Below are positions 1 through 7,915 of a DNA stretch of 24,111 bases, piece after piece. The translations under genes were made by a program, and so were the position numbers. The notes beneath the pieces were generated by a model. The model was not told where the DNA came from, did no database searches, and saw only the letters and a program-made list of their open reading frames with translations. Source of the DNA: JBOFCS01 sp051646185 (GTDB lineage Bacteria; Actinomycetota; Actinomycetes; Mycobacteriales; Mycobacteriaceae); contig JBOFCS010000083.1 in assembly GCA_051646185.1 (NCBI GenBank), forward strand, positions 1 through 24,111. Reading direction: 5' to 3'. Each line of letters opens with the position of its first letter. The stretch's first letter is position 1.

Positions 1-1
1 C

Positions 2-997
2 TTTGTAGATCCTCTTGGTGGTCTTGATGCGTTACTTGCTGGTCAGCTTGATACGCCAGCAGCTCCCGAAGATTCTTTTAATGACGACCCCTTAAGAATG
101 TTGAGAGCTGCACGGTTTGTTTCGCAATTGGGTTTTGACCTCGCACCCCGGGTTTCTGAGGCGATTGTTGTGATGTCAACCCAGATTGAGCGGATTACCG
201 TAGAGCGAATTCGAGCCGAACTAGATAAGTTAGTCCTTGGGCAGTTTCCGCTAGAAGGTATCAATGCGATGGTTGATACCGGTTTAGCCAAGTACATTCT
301 TCCCGAAGTGCCGGGGATGAAGCTGACTATCGACGAACACCACCAGCACAAAGATGTGTACTGGCATTCGCTAACTGTGCTTAAGCAGGCGGTAGAGCTA
401 GAAGACGGGGATCCTGATTTAGTACTCAGGTGGGCAGCGTTGTTACATGACATTGGTAAACCTGCAACCCGCAAGCAGGAGAACGGGGGTGGGGTGAGCT
501 TTCATCATCACGAGGTTGTTGGCGCAAAGATGGTGCGTAAGCGGCTGCGGGCATTAAAATTCTCTAAACAAATGACAGACGATATTGCGCAACTGGTTTT
601 TTTGCATTTACGGTTCCATGGCTATGGGCGGGGAGAATGGACCGATTCGGCTGTTCGCCGGTATGTGGCCGATGCGGAGCATCTATTACCTAAGCTTCAT
701 AAGTTAGTTCGAGCTGACTGCACAACTCGAAATAAGCGTCGAGCGGCAACTTTGCGGGCAACCTACGACGAACTTGAGGCGAGAATTGAGCGCTTGGCTG
801 CCGAGGAAGATCTTAAACGTGTTCGACCAGATCTTGACGGTAACGCCATTATGCAGCTTTTGGATATTCCTGCAGGTCCACAGGTTGGTAAGGCTTGGAA
901 ATATCTGAAAGAATTGAGGTTGGATCGAGGTCCGTTGTCACGTGATGAGGCTGAATCCGAGCTTTTGAAGTGGTGGCAAAGTGAACAACAAGTGTAA
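2..997 (+). CDS. pcnA: CCA tRNA nucleotidyltransferase, 3' part (5' end outside window)
   Basis: This enzyme adds or repairs the 3'-CCA end of tRNAs from CTP and ATP in the cytoplasm. The reading frame is already open at base 2, so the N-terminal catalytic head lies upstream of the window and 331 residues are visible. Early in the visible part is NDDPLRMLRAARF, the conserved segment joining the nucleotidyltransferase head to the neck of class II CCA enzymes. An HD domain follows, with LLHDIGKPATR and a downstream SFHHHEVVG histidine cluster, the arrangement seen in actinobacterial and other HD-bearing versions. The C-terminal part is helical and charged, as expected for the tRNA-binding body and tail. 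The next gene on the same strand is the Rv3906c-type repeat protein; these two are also neighbours in mycobacteria, as I recall. The start codon cannot be assessed. Confidence 0.95.
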   Translation, partial: FVDPLGGLDALLAGQLDTPAAPEDSFNDDPLRMLRAARFVSQLGFDLAPRVSEAIVVMSTQIERITVERIRAELDKLVLGQFPLEGINAMVDTGLAKYILPEVPGMKLTIDEHHQHKDVYWHSLTVLKQAVELEDGDPDLVLRWAALLHDIGKPATRKQENGGGVSFHHHEVVGAKMVRKRLRALKFSKQMTDDIAQLVFLHLRFHGYGRGEWTDSAVRRYVADAEHLLPKLHKLVRADCTTRNKRRAATLRATYDELEARIERLAAEEDLKRVRPDLDGNAIMQLLDIPAGPQVGKAWKYLKELRLDRGPLSRDEAESELLKWWQSEQQV

Positions 998-1089
998 GAA
1001 TTTTGGTGCAGAACGCTTGGGTGTTTCTTGATTTAAAAAAATTTTCCAAAAGATGGAACCATTTTGACTTTTGTTACATCTAACTTGGT

Positions 1090-1644
1090 ATGGACTATTA
1101 CTTTGGTGATGGTGAAGGTTCTATTACGGGCTGGAACTCAGTTCCTGATGTGGACCTTGACGGGGATTACCTGATGGATGCGGTTTCGCTGGATTTTGAC
1201 GGCGACGGGTGTACCGATGATGCTATGTGGGATCGCGACGGTGATGGGCACGCTGAGATTAGTGCTTTGGATCTAGACGATGATGGTGTTGTTGATAGTT
1301 TTTATAGCGATCGTGCTGGCAGGGGAATCTGGGCGGAGGAACTTGCTGAGCCATATACCAGAATGTGTTGGCTTGGCAATGATTTTGGTGTTCAGTGTTC
1401 CTTTGGGGTTAGCCCAGAACGGGTAGTTGATCTTGATAGCGATGGCGCTCGGGACGATAAAGTTTGGGATACGAACGGGGATCAACTAGCCGATCTTGCA
1501 TATGTTGCTTTTGCAACGGCCCAAGACAGTGTGTACGTCGATACTGATAAAAATGGGACCTGGGACATCATGCTGCGTGATAGCGATATGGACGGGACTG
1601 CCGATGCATCTTATGATGCTAATGACTCGGATTTTTGGCCATGA
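1090..1644 (+). CDS. Asp-rich calcium-binding-like repeat protein (Rv3906c type)
   Basis: The 184-residue, very acidic protein consists almost entirely of short repeats of the form DxDxDG, such as DLDGD, DFDGDG, DRDGDG, DLDDDG, DLDSDG, DTNGD, DTDKNG and DSDMDG, each followed by a hydrophobic residue and another Asp. Such loops resemble the calcium-binding loops of thrombospondin type 3 and dockerin-like repeats. Mycobacterial relatives (Rv3906c, sometimes labelled pullulanase) lie beside pcnA; I saw no glycosidase catalytic domain here, so that label is unsupported. No signal peptide or membrane segment is visible, so it appears cytoplasmic unless exported unconventionally. An in-frame stop at 1081 means ATG 1090 is the earliest ATG. 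No Shine-Dalgarno sequence precedes it. It lies 92 bases after pcnA on the same strand. The function is unknown. Confidence 0.85.
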   Translation: MDYYFGDGEGSITGWNSVPDVDLDGDYLMDAVSLDFDGDGCTDDAMWDRDGDGHAEISALDLDDDGVVDSFYSDRAGRGIWAEELAEPYTRMCWLGNDFGVQCSFGVSPERVVDLDSDGARDDKVWDTNGDQLADLAYVAFATAQDSVYVDTDKNGTWDIMLRDSDMDGTADASYDANDSDFWP

Positions 1645-1663
1645 AATCTCACAAAGGTGGCAC

Positions 1664-2953
1664 CTAGGACCGTATGGTCCGGGTAAACCACAAATGACCG
1701 GATAGGCCAAGAAAGTAGATCAAAGCACCGGTTAGTACCAGGCTATGAGAGTAACCATTCTCGGGTATAACACTTGCGGAGAGAAAGAGTGCAACTACGT
1801 AGGCAGAATTAAACAACGCGTCTTGGAAGGCAAATACTTGTCCCCGTAGATTGTCATCAATATCCATCTGCATGCAAGCATCAGCGCTGAGTTTAACAAC
1901 TTGCCCAGCGGCTCCAAGCGCACCAGCACTCATCAAGAGCAAGGGCAGACTAAGAGTGGCAGCTGCGATTTGCAGAACAACAGCGCTGGCAAGAGCTCCT
2001 GCGATTGTGGGTCGGCGGCCGAACCTACGTACTAGCAGGGGTGTTATGCATGCGGCAATAAAAAGCCCGATTGCTGTTAACCCAATGAAGATTGAAAACT
2101 GGACTAAGCCAGTGCTAGTAGAACCATCGTTAAAAAAGTTTCGCATAAGCAAAAGCACAACAAGGGTGTTGATACCAAAAACAATACGATGTGCACCAGT
2201 CCCGCACAGAGCTCCGGCAACCGCTGGGGCTTTGGCCGCGGCAATGGCGCCATGGGCTAAGCCAGTGGCAATCGCATACCACGTTCCATGTTCTTTTGTT
2301 AGGCTTAAACTTTTTGTAGTGATCGTTGGTCCAAGGGATCCTGGGTTGAAGCGCTGGGCAATAAATGCAGCAAGTATGCAGACCAGACAAGCGCAAACTG
2401 TGGTCAGAGCTGAGCCAATATTGTTTGCTCCAAATGCTATTCGCAACAACATGGCCGATGCCGCACCAAGAGCGGCAATTAAAGCCCCGGCAGTTGCCAA
2501 AATTGAATTTATTGTAATCAAAAAGTGGCGTTCAACGACATGAGGTAAGGAAGCCGATAACCCGGAGGCGATGAATCTACTCACTCCACCCACTGCTAGT
2601 GCACCGATAAGAACTATGTAATCAGAAGAATTACTGGACAGCAGGAATGCCACGAACAGGATTAATCCTGCCTTGCTTAGGTTGGCGGTGATCAGGACTG
2701 TGCGTCTATCCCACCTATCAAGTAGGGCTCCTGCAAAAGGCCCTAATAGTGAGTAGGGAAGTAATAAAACCGCAATACCGGTAGCTATAGCAAGGGGATT
2801 CGAATGGCGTTCTGGGTTGAAGAGAATAGCTCCACCAAGCGCAGCCTGGAATAATCCATCACCAAACTGGCTTGCCAAGCGAACGCTGAGCAAGGTAGTC
2901 AAGCCAGGTGAATGTCTCATCACGTGGATAAACTCATGCGAGCCTTTGGCCAA
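1664..2953 (-). CDS. MFS transporter (Rv0037c type)
   Basis: A 429-residue polytopic membrane protein with about 12 hydrophobic segments and the Arg-rich cytoplasmic loops of the major facilitator superfamily, for example LLDRWDRRTVL near residue 80, the position of the MFS signature between helices 2 and 3. The C-terminal half has a matching RRFGRRPTI loop. Its position next to yqgE, the SdpI-like gene and leuS matches mycobacterial Rv0037c. The substrate is unknown. The start is TTG 2953, supported by a GAAAGG ribosome binding site about six bases upstream; an ATG at residue 12 is the alternative. It is transcribed divergently from yqgE, with a promoter and a perfect inverted repeat in the gap, so regulation by a dimeric repressor is plausible. 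Its stop lies 19 bases from the convergent repeat-protein gene. Confidence 0.9.
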   Translation of the reverse strand: MAKGSHEFIHVMRHSPGLTTLLSVRLASQFGDGLFQAALGGAILFNPERHSNPLAIATGIAVLLLPYSLLGPFAGALLDRWDRRTVLITANLSKAGLILFVAFLLSSNSSDYIVLIGALAVGGVSRFIASGLSASLPHVVERHFLITINSILATAGALIAALGAASAMLLRIAFGANNIGSALTTVCACLVCILAAFIAQRFNPGSLGPTITTKSLSLTKEHGTWYAIATGLAHGAIAAAKAPAVAGALCGTGAHRIVFGINTLVVLLLMRNFFNDGSTSTGLVQFSIFIGLTAIGLFIAACITPLLVRRFGRRPTIAGALASAVVLQIAAATLSLPLLLMSAGALGAAGQVVKLSADACMQMDIDDNLRGQVFAFQDALFNSAYVVALFLSASVIPENGYSHSLVLTGALIYFLGLSGHLWFTRTIRS

Positions 2954-2998
2954 CGGAGACCTTTCGACCTGATTGGTAGGTTGTGCTGTGCGAGCTTA

Positions 2999-3027
2999 AG
3001 CCTAAGATTGCCTGTTTAACAGTACAA
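2999..3027 (-). promoter_or_regulatory. Predicted promoter of the MFS transporter gene
   Basis: On the minus strand a TTGTAC -35 hexamer (3027-3022) is followed by exactly 17 bases and a TAGGCT -10 hexamer (3004-2999), a good match to housekeeping-sigma promoters in actinobacteria. Transcription would begin near 2991, leaving a leader of about 38 bases that contains the GAAAGG ribosome binding site. The -35 box touches the inverted repeat at 3027-3043. Confidence 0.55.
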
Positions 3028-3043
3028 ACTTGATAATCAAGTT
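3027..3043. promoter_or_regulatory. Perfect inverted repeat, probable operator between MFS gene and yqgE
   Basis: AACTTGA and TCAAGTT are perfect 7-base arms around a 3-base centre (TAA). The repeat lies in the 135-base gap between the divergent MFS and yqgE genes and abuts the predicted -35 box of the MFS gene. Its size and symmetry suit a MarR- or TetR-type dimer. The regulator is not identified. Confidence 0.5.
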
Positions 3044-3088
3044 GTGCTGCCACCCGGCTAGATTGAGTCCGCTGCATCGTTTTGGGGT

Positions 3089-3706
3089 TTGCGGTGCGAT
3101 GATGGTGTGGTGACGTATCCAGAGGATTCGAGCATTCCTAATGCGCCCGGTCAGCGTGCGGGTATGTTGCTGGTAGCTTCACCTGAACTTATCGAGCCAT
3201 CGTTTCGGCGTACGGTGGTATACGTTATTGAAGACAATGATTCGGGCAGTCTCGGAGTGGTGTTGAACAGGCCGAGTGATACTGCTGTGCACAATTTACT
3301 GCCACAGTGGTCTCCAGTTGCCGCATTGCCCCCAGCTATGTTTGTTGGTGGTCCGGTGAAACGGGATGCAGCTTTGTGTTTAGGCGTGCTTAAAGCTGGG
3401 GTCAATCCTGAGGAGGTCCAGGGTATTCGACTGGTGCACGAATCGATTGTGATGATTGATTTAGATTCCGAGGCAGAGAAATTGGCCAAGAGTATTGAAG
3501 GGGTGCGGATTTTTGCGGGGTATTCTGGCTGGACCATGGGACAACTTGAAGGTGAGATAAGTAGGGGTGATTGGATGGTTGTTCCTGGCTTGGCTGCCGA
3601 TGTGCTGGCGCCGCCACGCTATGACCTATGGGCACAAGTACTTCGTCGACAGCCATTGCCGATGGCTATGTTGGCTACTCACCCTATTGACCTACTGCGT
3701 AATTAA
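3089..3706 (+). CDS. YqgE/AlgH family protein
   Basis: The 205-residue protein belongs to the UPF0301 YqgE/AlgH family, a conserved soluble fold of unsettled biochemical role. Family hallmarks are GMLLVASPEL near residue 25, FRRTVVYVIEDNDSGSLGVVLNRPS near residues 39-63, MFVGGPVKRDAALCLGVL near 84-101 and the GYSGWTMGQLEGEI segment near 144-157. The LGVVLNRPS and GGPVKRDAALCL blocks look like mycobacterial Rv0038 rather than the divergent corynebacterial versions. The start is uncertain: TTG 3089 is the longest option, with GTG 3107 or 3110 as alternatives, and none has a clear ribosome binding site. A TAGATT hexamer at 3059-3064 could be a -10 box. The stop codon overlaps the stop of the convergent SdpI-like gene by 4 bases. 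Confidence 0.9.
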   Translation: MRCDDGVVTYPEDSSIPNAPGQRAGMLLVASPELIEPSFRRTVVYVIEDNDSGSLGVVLNRPSDTAVHNLLPQWSPVAALPPAMFVGGPVKRDAALCLGVLKAGVNPEEVQGIRLVHESIVMIDLDSEAEKLAKSIEGVRIFAGYSGWTMGQLEGEISRGDWMVVPGLAADVLAPPRYDLWAQVLRRQPLPMAMLATHPIDLLRN

Positions 3707-4107
3707 TGAGGTGTGCAGTCCCCTTTGAGGGCGCAGGTCCCGCAAGAACCGGAGCAGGAATCTTTGTCCGCTTTTATTGATAGTTTTTGAGCAGCCTGTA
3801 CCGCTGTTCTTCCTACCAGTGTGGTGATGATAGTCGCACCAATAATGCAGGTAATAACTATGCAAAGAGCAAGTTTTGTGGGCAGCAATAGAGCACCGCC
3901 GACCCCGATCCCCAGTACTACGGAGGCGGTGAGAGTGCCGGGTGCAGCGATTTTATTTGCTATCTTAAAAGTCTGCTCGTCTTGTAAGGTTTCATTGGTG
4001 CGTATTCCGGCCCAACGATTACGAGGCAGGTTCTCAGTTAGTCCAGCTATTGCCACGCCAGCAAGCACGACAGCAGCAACAATGAGAACAACGGCTAGTA
4101 ATGTCAC
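3703..4107 (-). CDS. SdpI-family small membrane protein with cysteine tail (Rv0039c type)
   Basis: A 134-residue membrane protein. Helix 1 is at about residues 3-22. A cytoplasm-like loop with RNRWAGIRTNET and FKIANKIAAPG matches the SdpI/YhfL signature (G-I-R-T then an alanine-rich A-x-K motif). Two further hydrophobic segments lie at about 58-75 and 78-98. SdpI in Bacillus gives immunity to the SdpC toxin, but most family members have no known role and I do not infer immunity here. The tail carries four cysteines at 118, 122, 125 and 131 (CX3CX2CX5C), suggesting metal or redox chemistry. The start is GTG 4107 with no ribosome binding site; a TATCCT hexamer six bases upstream suggests a leaderless transcript. 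It lies between yqgE and leuS, as in mycobacteria. Confidence 0.8.
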   Translation of the reverse strand: MTLLAVVLIVAAVVLAGVAIAGLTENLPRNRWAGIRTNETLQDEQTFKIANKIAAPGTLTASVVLGIGVGGALLLPTKLALCIVITCIIGATIITTLVGRTAVQAAQKLSIKADKDSCSGSCGTCALKGDCTPH

Positions 4108-4223
4108 TGGTTCAGGATACGAGTAAGACCGGAAAAGCTGATGCCGCGGGTGCGATGTAGAACAAACGACACCTTAGGCTGGTCTGTGAATGTGTACCGC
4201 GTGTTTTCAGTTCCGAGTAGATA

Positions 4224-7127
4224 GTGAACCCCGTGACCAACAGTGTAAATCCACACAGCCTTAACTTGAACAGCGTTAATTCAGATTCTGAGGGATCAAT
4301 GCCACTGTATCGGTATACAGCCGAACTTGCAGGGGAAATTGAGCGTCGTTGGCAGGATTTGTGGGCGAAACAGGGCACCTTCAATGCGCCAAACCCAGTG
4401 GGTGATCTAGCTCCGAAGGATGGCAGTTCGGTTCCTATGGACAAGCTTTTTGTTCAGGATATGTTTCCTTATCCTTCGGGAACAGGTTTGCATGTTGGGC
4501 ATCCTCTGGGCTACATCGCTACCGACGTTTTTGCGCGTTTTTATAGGATGACAGGGCGCAATGTTTTGCATACGCTGGGTTACGATGCATTTGGATTACC
4601 GGCTGAGCAGTATGCAGTGCAGACAGGTACTCACCCTCGTATCACCACCGAAGCTAATATCGCAAATATGAAACGTCAGCTTCGACGTTTAGGTTTGGGA
4701 CATGATGAGCGGCGGTCGTTAGCTACCACTGATGTTGATTTTTATCGGTGGACACAGTGGATTTTTTTGCAAATTCATGGTGCATTTTATGATGAGAAAG
4801 CCGGTAAAGCTCGACGTATTTCTGAACTAGCTGAGGAATTTAATTCCGGGGCAAGAACTTTAGAGGATGGTCGGGATTGGGCTAGTTTATCTCCGGTTGA
4901 GCACAATGACATCCTTGATTCCTATCGTCTTGTTTATCAATCACATTCATCGGTGAACTGGTGTCCAGGACTGGGTACGGTGCTTGCAAATGAGGAGGTA
5001 ACCGCAGACGGACGCAGTGAACGGGGAAACTTCCCAGTGTTCCGCAAAAATTTGCGGCAGTGGATGATGCGAATTACCGCATATTCAGATCGCCTAGTCG
5101 ATGACTTAGATCTTCTTGATTGGCCAGAAAAAGTTAAATCTATGCAACGCAACTGGATTGGTCGTTCAGTAGGCGCTAAGGTCCAATTTCAGGTTAACCT
5201 TTCCGAGACCAAAGTTTCAGCTGTTGAAGTATTTACCACTCGACCGGATACGCTTTTTGGTGCTACCTATGTAGTGCTAGCTCCCGAACATGTGTTGGTG
5301 GATCAGTTGGTAGCCGATCAGTGGCCGACTGGAACTGACGAGCGTTGGACTGCCGGCGCTGCTACCCCAGTACAAGCTGTCCAGAGGTACCGGGCCGCCA
5401 TCGCCGCAAAATCAGATCTTGAGCGGCAGGAGAATAAAGAAAAAACCGGGGTATTTATCGGAGCTTTTGCCACTAATCCTGTTAATAATGACCAGATTCC
5501 AGTATTTATTGCTGATTACGTGTTAACCGGATACGGTACCGGTGCGATCATGGCGGTACCAGCACATGATCAGCGGGACTGGGAATTTGCTCGTGGTTTT
5601 GGCATCCCAGTTCGAGAAGTTATTTCTTCATCGACGGGAGTGCAGGACGCAGCCTATAGTGGTGATGGGAAGTTAGTTAATTCAGATTTCCTGGATGGAC
5701 TCGATAGCGCTGAGGCCAAACTTAAGATTACCGAGCGCCTAGAAGCCGAGGGCACTGGTGTAGGTACGGTCCAGTACAAACTTCGGGATTGGTTATTCGC
5801 TCGGCAGCGCTACTGGGGTGAACCGTTTCCGGTGGTATATGACAATCAGGGCAGAGCACATGCTTTGCCGGATTCTGCTTTGCCAGTGGAACTTCCAGAG
5901 GTTGCAGATTATGCACCGGTATCCTTTGATCCAGAAGATGCCGATAGTGAACCCTCTCCCCCACTAGCTAAAGCCGTTGAGTGGGTCAATGTTGAGCTTG
6001 ACTTGGGTGATGGCTTGCAAAGTTATACCCGCGATACCAATGTGATGCCACAGTGGGCCGGCAGCTCCTGGTACCAGTTGCGGTACGTGGACCCCACAAA
6101 CTCTGAAGCAATGTGCGCTCGCGAAAATGAAGAATATTGGATGGGACCGCGCCCGACCGAGAATGGTCAGGAGGATCCTGGCGGACTAGATTTGTATGTT
6201 GGTGGCGTGGAACATGCGGTGCTGCATCTGTTATATTCGCGGTTTTGGCACAAGGTTCTTTTCGATTTGGGATATGTGAGTTCCAAAGAACCCTATCGAA
6301 AACTATTTAATCAAGGTTATATTCAAGCTTTTGCCTATACCGATTCCAGAGGCGTGTACGTTCCCGCCGAAGAAGTTGTAGAAACTGATGGCAAGTTTTT
6401 CTATGAGGACGCTGAGGTTTCCCAAGAGTACGGGAAGATGGGCAAAAGCCTAAAAAACTCGGTTTCTCCCGATGAAATTTGTGAAGAGTATGGTGCCGAT
6501 ACCCTTCGATTCTATGAAATGTCGATGGGTCCATTGGATACCTCGAGGCCTTGGGCTACTAAGGATGTTGTTGGTGCCCAACGCTTTTTGCAGCGGGTTT
6601 GGCGGGTAGTGATTTCTGAGGATTCAGGGGAGGTTCGGGTAACTGATAGCGAACCGAGCGAGGATACCTTGCGGTTATTAAACCGTACAATCGCCGGGAT
6701 TCGGGAAGATTTTGCCGCGCTACGGGACAATACTGCTGGAGCCAAGTTAATTGAGTACACCAACCATTTAACGAAGTCTTATCCTGCTGGTGCACCGCGG
6801 GTAGCGGTAGAGCCCTTGGTGTTGATGTTAGCCCCATTGGCCCCCCATTTAGCCGAAGAGTTATGGGAAAGGTTGGGACATAATCAATCTTTGGCTCATG
6901 GACCGTTCCCCATCGCTGAACAGAAGTGGTTGGTTGATGACACCGTTGATTATCCAATCCAGGTTAATGGCAAGGTGCGCAGCAGGATTAGCGTTGCCGC
7001 TGATGCAACCAGGGAAGAAGTGCAGGCCGCAGCGTTGGCAGAAGAAAAAATTGCCGCTTTATTAGCAGGAAATGCTCCGAAGAAAGTGATTGTGGTTCCT
7101 GGTCGGATGGTCAATATTGTTCTTTAA
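4224..7127 (+). CDS. leuS: Leucyl-tRNA synthetase
   Basis: This class I aminoacyl-tRNA synthetase charges tRNA-Leu with leucine in the cytoplasm. The HIGH signature appears as HVGH at residues 90-93, within PYPSGTGLHVGHPLGY. The KMSKS loop appears as KMGKS at about residues 738-742, a variant close to the KIGKS I recall from the mycobacterial enzyme. Between them lies the CP1 editing domain, with the TTRPDTLFGATY block and GTGAIMAVPAHDQRD. An anticodon-binding region and C-terminal domain ending in KKVIVVPGRMVNIVL complete it. The 967-residue length is typical for actinobacteria. GTG 4224 is chosen because relatives carry a similar N-terminal extension of about 25 residues before PLYRYTAEL; ATG 4299, preceded by GAGGG, would give 942 residues and is a real alternative. 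No T-box leader fits in the 116 upstream bases. Confidence 0.97.
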   Translation: MNPVTNSVNPHSLNLNSVNSDSEGSMPLYRYTAELAGEIERRWQDLWAKQGTFNAPNPVGDLAPKDGSSVPMDKLFVQDMFPYPSGTGLHVGHPLGYIATDVFARFYRMTGRNVLHTLGYDAFGLPAEQYAVQTGTHPRITTEANIANMKRQLRRLGLGHDERRSLATTDVDFYRWTQWIFLQIHGAFYDEKAGKARRISELAEEFNSGARTLEDGRDWASLSPVEHNDILDSYRLVYQSHSSVNWCPGLGTVLANEEVTADGRSERGNFPVFRKNLRQWMMRITAYSDRLVDDLDLLDWPEKVKSMQRNWIGRSVGAKVQFQVNLSETKVSAVEVFTTRPDTLFGATYVVLAPEHVLVDQLVADQWPTGTDERWTAGAATPVQAVQRYRAAIAAKSDLERQENKEKTGVFIGAFATNPVNNDQIPVFIADYVLTGYGTGAIMAVPAHDQRDWEFARGFGIPVREVISSSTGVQDAAYSGDGKLVNSDFLDGLDSAEAKLKITERLEAEGTGVGTVQYKLRDWLFARQRYWGEPFPVVYDNQGRAHALPDSALPVELPEVADYAPVSFDPEDADSEPSPPLAKAVEWVNVELDLGDGLQSYTRDTNVMPQWAGSSWYQLRYVDPTNSEAMCARENEEYWMGPRPTENGQEDPGGLDLYVGGVEHAVLHLLYSRFWHKVLFDLGYVSSKEPYRKLFNQGYIQAFAYTDSRGVYVPAEEVVETDGKFFYEDAEVSQEYGKMGKSLKNSVSPDEICEEYGADTLRFYEMSMGPLDTSRPWATKDVVGAQRFLQRVWRVVISEDSGEVRVTDSEPSEDTLRLLNRTIAGIREDFAALRDNTAGAKLIEYTNHLTKSYPAGAPRVAVEPLVLMLAPLAPHLAEELWERLGHNQSLAHGPFPIAEQKWLVDDTVDYPIQVNGKVRSRISVAADATREEVQAAALAEEKIAALLAGNAPKKVIVVPGRMVNIVL

Positions 7128-7138
7128 CAGCGGAATTG

Positions 7139-7807
7139 TTAGTAGGGTTTAATGCTAATTTCAGGTATTTGAGCATCGGTTGGGGTAAGGACAGCGTTGC
7201 GTACTGCTTCGGCGACGGTAGTTGGCGACATAAATTCTGAGCTCACATAGTCACGGCCTTCGCAGGCAACAACTTCGCGCTGCATATCGGTATCAATTCG
7301 GCCAGGATGTACTGAGGTAATGCGCAGGCTGGGTTCTTCGGCGCGAAGGGAATCGGCGAAGGCGCGCAAGGCGAATTTACTTGCTGCATAACTGGACCAT
7401 CCTGGGTTAGCCCGTAGCCCAGCCCCAGAGTTGATAAAGATGATCTGCCCATTGGCCGCTCTTAGCGCTGGCAGTAGCAGTCGTGTTAATTCGACAACAG
7501 CAAAGAGATTGACCTCAAAGGTATACCGCCACTGATCAATAGTTGACTGAGCTACTTCGCCGAGTTGGACCACTCCGGCGTTGTGGACTACAACATCAAG
7601 TTCAGTAATAGCTTCAACAGAGGCAGCCAGTTCTTCATGGTCGGTGAGCTCAACTGGCCAAGTGGAAGCCCCGTCCAGCTCGGTGGCAAGGGCATCAAGT
7701 TCGGCGGAGGGTCGACCGCCAAGCAGTAGATCATGCGTGGGGGCGAGGGATCGGGCGATGGCAGCACCGAGGCCACGGCTGGCTCCGGTGATCAGTGCTG
7801 TAGGCAT
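7139..7807 (-). CDS. SDR family NAD(P)-dependent oxidoreductase
   Basis: A 222-residue classical short-chain dehydrogenase. It has the Rossmann nucleotide-binding motif TGASRGLG at residues 7-14, NAG at 76-78 and the catalytic tetrad N100, S127, Y140 and K144 (YAASK). The Arg after Ser in TGASRG often goes with NADPH preference. HPGRIDTDM near residue 167 is the usual segment after the active site. The substrate cannot be told from sequence. It is convergent with leuS (11 bases between stops) and divergent from the GH63 gene. ATG 7807 has no ribosome binding site, and a TACTCT hexamer lies six bases upstream, consistent with leaderless transcription. Its hand-counted G+C of about 63% in one line is high for the window. 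Confidence 0.92.
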   Translation of the reverse strand: MPTALITGASRGLGAAIARSLAPTHDLLLGGRPSAELDALATELDGASTWPVELTDHEELAASVEAITELDVVVHNAGVVQLGEVAQSTIDQWRYTFEVNLFAVVELTRLLLPALRAANGQIIFINSGAGLRANPGWSSYAASKFALRAFADSLRAEEPSLRITSVHPGRIDTDMQREVVACEGRDYVSSEFMSPTTVAEAVRNAVLTPTDAQIPEISIKPY

Positions 7808-7902
7808 AGAACCAGAGTAACGAGGGTAGTTCTAACCCCTTAGCTCACCTCGATGAGCGGTTTGGCGCTACAGCAAGCAAAATAGAAGAATGCAGCAGCG
7901 GC

Positions 7903-7908
7903 TAGAGT
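7903..7908 (+). promoter_or_regulatory. Predicted -10 box of the GH63 hydrolase gene
   Basis: TAGAGT ends seven bases before ATG 7916, so transcription would start at or next to the start codon. No ribosome binding site precedes the ATG, consistent with a leaderless mRNA. No convincing -35 hexamer is visible. A 5-base-arm inverted repeat (GCTCA...TGAGC, 7843-7858) lies upstream but is too weak to call an operator. Confidence 0.35.
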
Positions 7909-7915
7909 TCCTACA

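Noticed and set aside
1044..1058. Hairpin TTCCA-AAAGA-TGGAA next to an A/T run, as a terminator
   Set aside because: The stem has only five pairs, mostly A-T, and the T-run is oriented for the minus strand, where no gene ends.
1090..1644. Pullulanase annotation for the Asp-rich protein
   Set aside because: No glycoside hydrolase motif or domain of suitable size is present; the sequence is only acidic repeats.
1668..1681. Inverted repeat GGACC-GTAT-GGTCC at the end of the MFS gene as a terminator
   Set aside because: It lies inside the coding region with a five-pair stem and no following T-run.
1851..2543. Long open frame on + inside the MFS gene region (230 codons)
   Set aside because: It is antisense to a well-supported transporter, has no recognisable domain, and its composition is that of a shadow frame.
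4108..4223. T-box or other leader riboswitch before leuS
   Set aside because: The gap is only 116 bases and shows no T-box sequence, specifier stem or terminator hairpin.
7125..7141. TAACA...TGTTA hairpin between leuS and the SDR gene
   Set aside because: The stem is five weak pairs without a T-run, so it is too unstable to call a terminator.
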